In this document: positions 29,653 to 35,875 of the stretch, piece by piece
Layout of the letters: each line of letters begins with the position of its first letter
Numbering within the stretch: the first letter of the stretch is position 1
Assembly (NCBI RefSeq): GCF_900142295.1
Contig: NZ_FSRL01000001.1
Location: 620,001-684,000 of the forward strand
Reading direction: 5' to 3'
DNA length: 64,000 nt
Origin: Vannielia litorea
Lineage (GTDB): Bacteria; Pseudomonadota; Alphaproteobacteria; Rhodobacterales; Rhodobacteraceae
Made by a program: the position numbers and the translations under genes
Notes under the pieces: generated by a model
The model's input: only the letters and a program-made list of their open reading frames with translations
What the model was told of the DNA's origin: nothing
Databases searched by the model: none

Positions 29653-30287
29653 GGCGCTACCAGCAGACGCTTTATCGCATCGGCTTAGGGTTTGCTGCCT
29701 TAGCCACGCTAGGGGCATGGTTTTGGCCCGATGATCTTGCCAGCCAATTCAAAGAGCCGGAAGCAATGTTTGCATTCGCAATTGCTTTGGTAGTTTGGGT
29801 TGCCGGAGAAATTAAGCTGAGCGAAGAGTTTATAGAAAAGCCTAGTTCGCAAAATGACGTGCGCTTGGGCCGTGAAATCATCGAGATGCACACCGGAGAT
29901 GTTCGGTCATTGCTAAAGGATACCGATCTGTTTCAGTTCGTGGATGAGCGGATCTACGATAAAGTTTTCAATTTTCTGTCCGACTTTGATCGGGGCAAAA
30001 AGGAGTTTCAGAATAGGCGGCTTGGACGGGAGTTCGATGATTTCGTTGAGGGGTTGAAGGATTTTAGCCGCTATGTTGCGATCGAAACGGTGCCGGTGAA
30101 CTTGGGTGGTAGTCTGTGCCGGGGTTTCAAACCTGAACACACTGTAACTGAAGAGGAATACGAGCGGCAGAAAGCGCTTTCAAAGAAAGCTAACGACCTA
30201 GCGGATCTTGCCTGGGGCAAGTTGGATGCCCTTGCAGCAAGAGTTAAGATCGAAATCCCTGAGGTGCTAGACCACCACAATGGCTAG
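29649..30287 (+). CDS. Low-GC two-helix membrane protein of unknown function
   Basis: A 212-residue protein I do not recognise. Two hydrophobic segments lie near the N-terminus (about residues 8-26, LYRIGLGFAALATLGAWFW, and 39-54, MFAFAIALVVWVAGEI), leaving a charged, mostly helical cytosolic C-terminal domain of about 155 residues. Base composition falls to near half GC and codons such as TTA, ATA and AGG/AAA are frequent, unlike every neighbour, which points to recent acquisition. It starts with GTG in the stop of the DUF2442 gene and so travels as cargo of that pair. Confidence 0.78.
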   Translation: MRRYQQTLYRIGLGFAALATLGAWFWPDDLASQFKEPEAMFAFAIALVVWVAGEIKLSEEFIEKPSSQNDVRLGREIIEMHTGDVRSLLKDTDLFQFVDERIYDKVFNFLSDFDRGKKEFQNRRLGREFDDFVEGLKDFSRYVAIETVPVNLGGSLCRGFKPEHTVTEEEYERQKALSKKANDLADLAWGKLDALAARVKIEIPEVLDHHNG

Positions 30288-30327
30288 TCACCTGCGGCCT
30301 CGGCTCATGTGACGGTTTTACCCCCCC

Positions 30328-30444
30328 TCAAAACGCGTTCTGCACAGCGTCCGCCGTGTTCGTCACGTCCCTCCCGACGCCCTTCACGGTTTCGCAGGCC
30401 GAGAGGAGGGTGAGGGCGATGAGGGCCAGGGGGATGCGGGTCAT
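30328..30444 (-). CDS. Entericidin A/B family lipoprotein
   Basis: A 38-residue lipoprotein too short for most gene callers. Translation gives a hydrophobic signal ending in the lipobox LLSAC (Cys17), then ETVKGVGRDV and an alanine/asparagine-rich tail ending QNAF, the entericidin pattern. Such peptides are small outer- or inner-membrane lipoproteins linked to stress and stationary phase in enterics; their role in alphaproteobacteria is not established. CGGAG lies about ten bases before the ATG. Confidence 0.8.
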   Translation of the reverse strand: MTRIPLALIALTLLSACETVKGVGRDVTNTADAVQNAF

Positions 30445-30681
30445 GGGGCTGCTCCGGGGCGTGTGTTTTTCGGGAGGGTAGCACGCCGGATTTGGCGAGG
30501 GAATCCGGGCGCTGCGTGTCGGCGGAAGTTTTCCGGGGCCAAGCTGTTGGGAAGCTGCGCAGATTCCTCCCGCTCCACAGGTTGTTCACACGCCTTTCCA
30601 ACGGGTTATCCCCAGAAAAATCCGCTTCGGTCCTAATTTTCTGTTGCCCGACTCGGGGTCGGAGTGTGACGGTTTTGTTAA
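30445..30681. other. Gene-free stretch before the hairpin array
   Basis: No supported coding sequence. It contains two nine-base sequences one mismatch from the DnaA-box consensus (TTGTTCACA at 30582-30590 and TTATCCCCA at 30606-30614), an A/T-richer patch (30613-30645) that could hold promoter elements for the RNA described next, and a 5-bp hairpin (30648-30652 with 30658-30662). Confidence 0.4.
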
Positions 30682-31046
30682 CGCAAGGGGTCGCAAGACC
30701 CGGAGCGGGGCGCGAGGGCCTTCGGGGCTGGAGCGGCAAGGGCGACGGAGGACCCGCAAGGGGATCTGGAAGCCGGGTCGTGATGAGAGCACCGGACGCA
30801 GGGCCGAAACGGAACGGGTTCGATGAAGCCGGACCGGGAAGGCGGCGGACAAGCCAGCGCGTTGGCCGGATGGGGCGCAAGCCGCAGCCGGTAGGGGGGA
30901 CGGCCCGAAAGGGGCGATCCCGCTCATGCAGGGCCCGCAAGGGCGGTTGCATGCGAACAGAAAGGCCGCAAGGCCGGCCTGTTCAGGAAGGCGTCGCGTC
31001 GGGGTCCAGGCCCTGCTGCGGCGCCTTCTGCGTTTCCGGCCCGCAG
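30682..31046 (+). ncRNA. Candidate structured RNA or long leader built of consecutive GNRA-tetraloop hairpins
   Basis: Six stem-loops share one plan: outer stem, short purine-rich internal loop, inner stem, GNRA loop. Loops (inner arms; outer arms): GCAA 30693-30696 (30688-30692/30697-30701; 30682-30684/30705-30707). GCAA 30756-30759 (30753-30755/30760-30762; 30746-30749/30765-30768). GCAA 30877-30880 (30874-30876/30881-30883; 30866-30869/30888-30891). GAAA 30907-30910 (30904-30906/30911-30913; 30897-30900/30918-30921). GCAA 30937-30940 (30933-30936/30941-30944; 30925-30930/30948-30953). GCAA 30968-30971 (30964-30967/30972-30975; 30955-30960/30979-30984). A longer hairpin follows (30987-30993/31022-31028), then one at 31029-31045. 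GNRA identity holds only for the plus strand. The array ends about 75 bases before a small membrane-protein gene, so it may be its leader. No known Rfam-type family was recognised. Confidence 0.55.
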
Positions 31047-31118
31047 TTTGGCGGCCCGGGTGCCGGGGCAAGGAACGCGACCGGCCGCTCGCGGGTTGTC
31101 TCCCAAAGGAGAGACGAC

Positions 31119-31361
31119 ATGAAACATGGTTGGAGACTTGTATTCATCCCGCTGGCCGTGGCCTGCATTGCGGGCGCGGCGCTTGTTCTGTTCCTGGCGC
31201 TGGCCTGGGTGAGCGCGGTGGCCTTCGTGGCGGCGGCGCTGATCGGCCTCGGCCTGGGCGTGCCCTTCGGGCTCTGGGCGACGAAGAAGGTGCGCAAGGA
31301 CGACCCGGAATGGTCGGAGCGGCGCAGCGAGCACGTGCCCAACCCGCCGCCGGTGGTGTGA
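31119..31361 (+). CDS. Small two-helix membrane protein downstream of the hairpin array
   Basis: An 80-residue protein with two hydrophobic helices (about 8-31, FIPLAVACIAGAALVLFLALAW, and 32-52, AFVAAALIGLGLGVPFGLW). A charged tail follows (KKVRKDDPEWSERRSE) and ends in a proline stretch. No family recognised. AAAGGAGA lies before the ATG, within a small inverted repeat (GTCTC at 31099-31103 with GAGAC at 31111-31115) that could mask the ribosome-binding site. Its leader is the candidate structured RNA. Confidence 0.7.
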   Translation: MKHGWRLVFIPLAVACIAGAALVLFLALAWVSAVAFVAAALIGLGLGVPFGLWATKKVRKDDPEWSERRSEHVPNPPPVV

Positions 31362-31430
31362 CCGGAGGGTGCCTGCGCTTTCGCGGCGGCATTAGCGGTT
31401 TGTTAACCATCCGGGCGCAGGCTGGGGCGC

Positions 31431-31715
31431 ATGCGCTGGATGGTCTTGGCTCTTGCCCTCGCGGGCTGCAACACGGTGAAGGAGGACCTGCAGGGCCATT
31501 CGGTCCGCAAGGCCGAGGCGCTGGGCTACACCTTCAACGTCTTTGCCGACGGCCCCGATTTTCAGGTCGTGCGCACCAACTTCGGCCGGCCGAACAGCCG
31601 CACCTACCCGGAAGCGGTGGCGCTCGCCGTCCGGCAGGCGACGGGCTGCGAGGTGTCGGTGGGCTCGCTCTCGGGCGACTACAACCTGACGAGGGGCAAG
31701 ATGCGCTGCCCCTGA
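31431..31715 (+). CDS. Small putative lipoprotein
   Basis: A 94-residue protein. The N-terminus MRWMVLALALAGC is a short lipoprotein signal with the lipobox ALAGC (Cys13). The mature part (FNVFADGPDFQVVRTNF, TGCEVSVGSLSGDYNL) is soluble and contains two more cysteines. No family was recognised. It stands alone between two other small envelope genes on the same strand. Confidence 0.7.
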   Translation: MRWMVLALALAGCNTVKEDLQGHSVRKAEALGYTFNVFADGPDFQVVRTNFGRPNSRTYPEAVALAVRQATGCEVSVGSLSGDYNLTRGKMRCP

Positions 31716-31792
31716 GTTGATACATGTCAAGGTTGGAATGTGTTGGCCGTGGCAGGGTCTGCGCCGAACGCGCCCTGACATGGAGGCTGGCG

Positions 31793-31972
31793 ATGATCCG
31801 GCTTGCTCTGGTTCTCTATTCTCTCATCGGCACCACGCTGGCGGGCAGCTTCATGGTGGCCTCGCTGACCATGGGCTACGACACGCTGGTGCCGATCCTG
31901 ATGGCGGCGGCGATCGGGGCCGTGGTGGCGGTGCCCGTCTCCTGGCTCGTGGCGCGGCAACTGGCCGGGTAG
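31793..31972 (+). CDS. Small two-helix membrane protein (conserved in Rhodobacterales)
   Basis: A 59-residue inner-membrane peptide. Two helices (LALVLYSLIGTTLAGSFMVASL and LVPILMAAAIGAVVAVPVSWLVA) are separated by a short loop with GYDT. The ATG at 31793 is supported by TGGAGG seven bases upstream. The longer open frame starting near 31724 is rejected because it lacks a ribosome-binding site and has non-conserved residues. Function unknown. A dispersed hairpin follows the stop. Confidence 0.7.
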   Translation: MIRLALVLYSLIGTTLAGSFMVASLTMGYDTLVPILMAAAIGAVVAVPVSWLVARQLAG

Positions 31973-31978
31973 GGGCCG

Positions 31979-32000
31979 GTGGGCGGATTGCCCACCCTAT
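31979..32000. repeat. Dispersed intergenic hairpin element, copy 3
   Basis: GGTGGGCGGATTGCCCACC (31979-31997) is the element seen at 7301 and 17291. It lies between the stops of two convergent genes and overlaps the last bases of the esterase gene. Confidence 0.7.
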
Positions 32001-32761
32001 GCGGAGAGGTAGGCCTCGACGGTGGCCTCGAACGCGCGCGGCTTGTCGGCGTGGAGCCAGTGACCGGCGCCGGGGATCCTGGCGAAGCGCGCCTGGGGAA
32101 AGCGGGCCTTGATCTCGGGGCGGTGCTCGGGCGTCACGTAGTCGCTCTCGGCCCCGGTCAGAAAGAGCGCGGGGCCCGCGAAGTCGCCCTCGGGATGGGG
32201 CCAGCCGACGATCTTTGACATCTCGGCCTCCAGCGCGTCGAGGTTGAAGCGCCAGTGCGGCGGATCGGCCTTGAGATCCAGCGATTGCAGAAGGAAGGCC
32301 CGGGTGCCCGGGTCTTCGATGCTGCCCGACAGCCGGCGGTCGGCCTCCGAGCGGGAGGTGAGGCCGGCGAGGTCGAGCCCGCGCATGGCGGTGATCAGGT
32401 GCCCCTGGGTATGGCTGTAGGCGGTAGGCGCGATATCGGCCACGATCAGGCGGCGGAGCAGCTCGGGGCGGGTCAGTGCCAGCATCATCGCCGCCTTGCC
32501 GCCCATCGAGTGGCCTAACAGGTCCATCGGGGCGCCCTCGGCCTCGATCACCTCCGCGAGGTCGGCGGCGAGATCCTCGTAGCCGTGGCTCTCGAACCAG
32601 GGTGATTGCCCGTGGTTGCGCATGTCGACCGTCACGACCCGGCGCTTGCCCGCGAGACGGGTGGCGATGACGTTCCAGTTGCGCGCCGAGCCGAAGAGGC
32701 CGTGGGCGATCAGGAGGGCGGGGGCGGCGGGGTCGCCGTCGTAGAGGGTCGTGGCCAGCAT
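31997..32761 (-). CDS. Alpha/beta-fold hydrolase, YbfF-like esterase
   Basis: A 254-residue cytoplasmic esterase. The oxyanion-hole segment HGLFGSARNW (about 20-29), the nucleophile elbow GHSMGG (Ser near residue 95), the acid in LFLTGAESDYV and the histidine in GAGHWLHAD complete a catalytic triad. The HGLFGSxxNW phrase is characteristic of the YbfF/ABHD11 group of thioesterase-like esterases acting on short- to medium-chain acyl esters. Monocistronic; convergent with the small membrane gene. Confidence 0.9.
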   Translation of the reverse strand: MLATTLYDGDPAAPALLIAHGLFGSARNWNVIATRLAGKRRVVTVDMRNHGQSPWFESHGYEDLAADLAEVIEAEGAPMDLLGHSMGGKAAMMLALTRPELLRRLIVADIAPTAYSHTQGHLITAMRGLDLAGLTSRSEADRRLSGSIEDPGTRAFLLQSLDLKADPPHWRFNLDALEAEMSKIVGWPHPEGDFAGPALFLTGAESDYVTPEHRPEIKARFPQARFARIPGAGHWLHADKPRAFEATVEAYLSA

Positions 32762-32838
32762 GGGGAGGAGGTAGCGCGGCGCGGTGCGCGGCTCAAGCGG
32801 GGTTTTCGGTGGCCGCGAGGGGAGATAGAAGCTGGGCC

Positions 32839-33210
32839 ATGGAACATCCGGTGAAACAGGTGGCCGACGGGCTGGCGCAGATGATGGGCGAGCGGCTGGG
32901 CATCCGGCGCGGCGAGACGCTGGCGGAGAAGCTGCGCAAGGGCGGGCGGCTGCTGCCGCGCAAGGTGCGCCGGGAGGCGGCCTTCATCGCCGAGACCGAG
33001 GCGCGGATGGCGGTGCCGAAGTTTGCCTTTCAGTATGACCCGGCACGGGTGGCGCGGGCCGAGAAGACGGTGCGCGGGTTCCTCGAGACGGTCGACCCGG
33101 CGGACCGGCGCAAGGGTGTGGTGCTGGGTATTCTCGGTTGGCTGGCGTTCAATTTTCTGCTGGTGAGCGGGCTGGTGATCTGGTGGCTGGTGGAGAGCGG
33201 GCGGATCTAG
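32839..33210 (+). CDS. Single-helix membrane protein of unknown function
   Basis: A 123-residue protein. The first 90 residues are charged and helical (LRKGGRLLPRKVRREAAFIAETEARMAVPKF), and a single C-terminal membrane helix (VVLGILGWLAFNFLLVSGLVIWWLV, about 93-117) anchors it with a cytosolic N-terminus. Not recognised. It is divergent from the esterase, 77 bases away, and is followed by a dispersed repeat before ycjX. Confidence 0.72.
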   Translation: MEHPVKQVADGLAQMMGERLGIRRGETLAEKLRKGGRLLPRKVRREAAFIAETEARMAVPKFAFQYDPARVARAEKTVRGFLETVDPADRRKGVVLGILGWLAFNFLLVSGLVIWWLVESGRI

Positions 33211-33276
33211 CGTGGGGCCTGTCGGGTCCGGCGCTCTGCCGAGGCATGCGCCCGCCTCTGGCTGGCGGTGCGCAGC

Positions 33277-33327
33277 GGGGGTTTCACACCCCCACACCCC
33301 CGTGGGATGTTTCCGGGACCAATGAGG
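33277..33327. repeat. Dispersed repeat with hairpin, upstream of ycjX
   Basis: GGTTTCACACCCCCACACCC (33280-33299) through GACCAATGAGG (ending 33327) matches the block at 49217-49264 with few differences, over about 48 bases. In this copy GGGGGT/ACCCCC (33277-33282 with 33288-33293) adds a small hairpin. Confidence 0.8.
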
Positions 33328-33381
33328 GGCGGCGGATGCCTACACTTTCGGGCGGCGGGGCCCTAAGTAGGTCCGGACGGA

Positions 33382-34812
33382 ATGAAAGGGGCAGGCGTGG
33401 TTGTTTCGGCGATCGTTGACGGGGTGACGCGGGGCGTCGAGACGGTCGGTCACGTGGTGACCGGCGGTTTCATGGACGCCCGCATCCGCCTTGGCGTGAC
33501 CGGGTTGAGCCGCGCGGGCAAGACGGTGTTCATCACCTCGCTGGTGGCCAACCTGATGGACCGGGCGCGGATGGGCGGGCTGCGGGCCGCCGCCGACGGG
33601 GCGATCAAGGCGGCCTACCTTCAGCCGCAGCCCGACGACACGGTGCCGCGCTTTGCCTATGAGGATCACCTCGCCGCGATGGTCGGCCCCGAGCCGCACT
33701 GGCCGGAGAGCACGCGGGCGGTGAGCGAGTTGCGGCTGAGCCTGAAGGTGCAGCCGGGCGGCTTGCTGGGGGGCTTGCGCGGGCCGCAGGTGGTGCATCT
33801 CGATATCGTGGATTACCCCGGCGAGTGGCTGCTCGACCTCGGGTTGCTCGACATGAGCTATGACACCTGGGCCGCACAGGCGCTGGAGAAGGCGCGGGCG
33901 CGGGCGGAGGGTGCGGGCTTCATCGCGGCGCTGGAGGCCGTGGATGGTGCTGCGAAGCTGGAGGAGCCGGTGGCCAAGCGTCTCTCGGAGAGCTTTGCCG
34001 ACTATCTGAAGGCGGCGCGGGAGGCGGGGTACAGCGATTGCACGCCGGGGCGGTTCCTGCTGCCCGGCGAGCTTGAAGGGTCTCCAGCGCTGACATTTGC
34101 GCCCCTGCCTGCGGGCGAGGGGCCGCGGGGGTCTCTCCGGCGCGAGTTGGCGCGACGGTTCGAGGCCTACAAGCGGGCGGTGGTGAAGCCGTTCTTCCGC
34201 GATCATTTTGCAGAAATAGACCGGCAAGTGGTGCTGGTGGACGTTCTTGGCGCCATTCATGCAGGACCCAAGGCCTTGGAAGACCTCCGTCAGGCCATGG
34301 CCGACATCCTGGGGGCCTTCAAGCCGGGGCGGAACGGCTGGCTGACGCGACTGCTGGGCGGGCACCGGGTGGAGAAGATCCTCTTTGCCGCGACCAAGGC
34401 GGACCATTTGCACCACAAGCAGCACGGGGCGCTGACGGCGATCACCGAGGCGCTGGTGCGCGAGGCGAAGGACCGGGCGGATTTTGCCGGGGCCAGGACG
34501 GCGGCGATGAGCATCGCGGCGCTGCGGGCGACCACCGAGGAGACCCGCAGCCACGAGGGCCGCGAGATCGACCTGGTGCGCGGCAGGCTGATGGAGACGG
34601 GCAGACATGCGGCGATGTATCCCGGCGCCCTGCCCGAAGATCCGGGGCGGCTGCTGGGCGCGGCGCGGGGCGGGCGCGAGGCCTGGCTCGACGGTGACTA
34701 CGCGGTGATGAAGTTCGCGCCGGCGCAGGTGTCTCTGAGCCCCGGCGAGGGGCCGCCGCACATTCGGCTGGACCGGGCGGCGGAATTTCTGATCGGGGAT
34801 CGGTTGAAATGA
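33382..34812 (+). CDS. YcjX-family P-loop NTPase (DUF463)
   Basis: A 476-residue ATP/GTP-binding protein of the YcjX/DUF463 family, associated with the cell envelope and phage-shock or heat-shock context in enterics. The P-loop is GLSRAGKT (41-48), and the DxxG-like switch is DYPGEWLLDLGLL near residue 140. Further family text includes DVLGAIHAGPKALEDLR and FAATKADHLHHKQHGAL (the NKxD-like TKAD). It is translationally coupled with the next gene (ATGA), the normal ycjX-ycjF pair. Molecular function is not established. Confidence 0.92.
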   Translation: MKGAGVVVSAIVDGVTRGVETVGHVVTGGFMDARIRLGVTGLSRAGKTVFITSLVANLMDRARMGGLRAAADGAIKAAYLQPQPDDTVPRFAYEDHLAAMVGPEPHWPESTRAVSELRLSLKVQPGGLLGGLRGPQVVHLDIVDYPGEWLLDLGLLDMSYDTWAAQALEKARARAEGAGFIAALEAVDGAAKLEEPVAKRLSESFADYLKAAREAGYSDCTPGRFLLPGELEGSPALTFAPLPAGEGPRGSLRRELARRFEAYKRAVVKPFFRDHFAEIDRQVVLVDVLGAIHAGPKALEDLRQAMADILGAFKPGRNGWLTRLLGGHRVEKILFAATKADHLHHKQHGALTAITEALVREAKDRADFAGARTAAMSIAALRATTEETRSHEGREIDLVRGRLMETGRHAAMYPGALPEDPGRLLGAARGGREAWLDGDYAVMKFAPAQVSLSPGEGPPHIRLDRAAEFLIGDRLK

Positions 34813-35810
34813 GCGAGACGCGCGGGCCGGTCGTGTTTGAGGTCGAAGACGAGGTGCCGGGGCCGGACAGGGCGCCACCGGTGCCCGACCTCTCGGGGCC
34901 GGCGGCCATGCAGCGGCTGGCGGTGCGCTCGGCGCGGCCGGCAAGCCGGGTGGCGCGGCTGTTCTGGGCGGGGCTCGGCGGGGTGGTGAGCCTGGTCGTT
35001 TCGGTCGCGGCCTGGGACTTCGTGATGCGGCTCCTGGAGCGGTCGCCGGTGCTGGGCTGGGTGGCAGTGGCGCTCATCGCGATCACGCTCTTCGCTCTGG
35101 CCATCATGGCGCTGCGCGAATTGGCGGCCTTCGCCCGGCTGGCGCGGCTCGATGGCATCCAGAAGGCGGCGGCGGGGGCGTTGGTCTCGGGCGATCTCGG
35201 CGCGGCGCGGGGTGTGGTGGACCGGCTGGAGCGGCTCTACGCGGCGCGGGATGACACCAAATGGGGCCGCGAGCGGCTGGCGGAGCGGCGGGGAGATGCC
35301 TTTGATGCCGATGCCCTGCTGGCGCTGGCCGAGCTGGAGCTGCTGGTGCCGCTCGATGCGGCGGCGCGGGCCGAGGTGGAGGCCGCCGCGCGGCAGGTGG
35401 CGACGGTGACGGCGGTGGTGCCGCTGGCGCTGGCCGACGTGTTCACCGCGCTGACCGCCAACATGCGGATGATCCGCCGCATCGCCGAGGTCTATGGCGG
35501 GCGGGCCGGGGTTTTTGGCTCCTGGCGGCTCACACGGACAGTGCTGGCGCATCTCGTCGCTACCGGCGCGGTGGCGGTGGGCGACGACCTGATCGGTTCG
35601 GTCGCGGGCGGCGGCGTGCTCAGCAAGCTGTCGCGCCGCTTTGGCGAGGGGGTCATCAACGGGGCGCTCACCGCGCGGGTGGGCGTGGCGGCCATGGAGG
35701 TTTGCCGTCCACTGCCCTTTGGCGAGGGGCGCAGGCCGAGCGTCACCGGCCTCGTGCGGCGCGCGCTGACCGGGCTCTTTGGCCGGGGCGAGCCAGCCGA
35801 GGCGGAGTGA
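34809..35810 (+). CDS. YcjF-family membrane protein (TIGR01620)
   Basis: A 333-residue partner of YcjX. An acidic N-terminal segment (VFEVEDEVPGPD) leads to two transmembrane helices (about 58-80, LGGVVSLVVSVAAWDFVMRLL, and 82-103, VLGWVAVALIAITLFALAIM). The large C-terminal part contains the conserved ADVFTALTANMRMIRRIAEVYGGRAG segment of the TIGR01620 family. The ATG overlaps the ycjX stop. A 65-base gap separates it from the DUF2339 gene. Confidence 0.9.
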   Translation: MSETRGPVVFEVEDEVPGPDRAPPVPDLSGPAAMQRLAVRSARPASRVARLFWAGLGGVVSLVVSVAAWDFVMRLLERSPVLGWVAVALIAITLFALAIMALRELAAFARLARLDGIQKAAAGALVSGDLGAARGVVDRLERLYAARDDTKWGRERLAERRGDAFDADALLALAELELLVPLDAAARAEVEAAARQVATVTAVVPLALADVFTALTANMRMIRRIAEVYGGRAGVFGSWRLTRTVLAHLVATGAVAVGDDLIGSVAGGGVLSKLSRRFGEGVINGALTARVGVAAMEVCRPLPFGEGRRPSVTGLVRRALTGLFGRGEPAEAE

Positions 35811-35875
35811 TCGCCGCTTCACTGTTTCGTTTCAGGGCATTACTGTTTCTGAAAACGGGACAGTGAGGGCGGATC

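Noticed and set aside
30582-30614. Chromosomal origin of replication
   Set aside because: Only two imperfect DnaA boxes and no dnaA, gidA, parAB or hemE neighbours; kept as a minor observation only.
30492-31361. Open frame running through the hairpin array into the 80-residue membrane protein
   Set aside because: The translation before residue 210 is basic and low complexity without a ribosome-binding site, while the ATG at 31119 has AAAGGAGA. The RNA-like pairing explains the stretch better.
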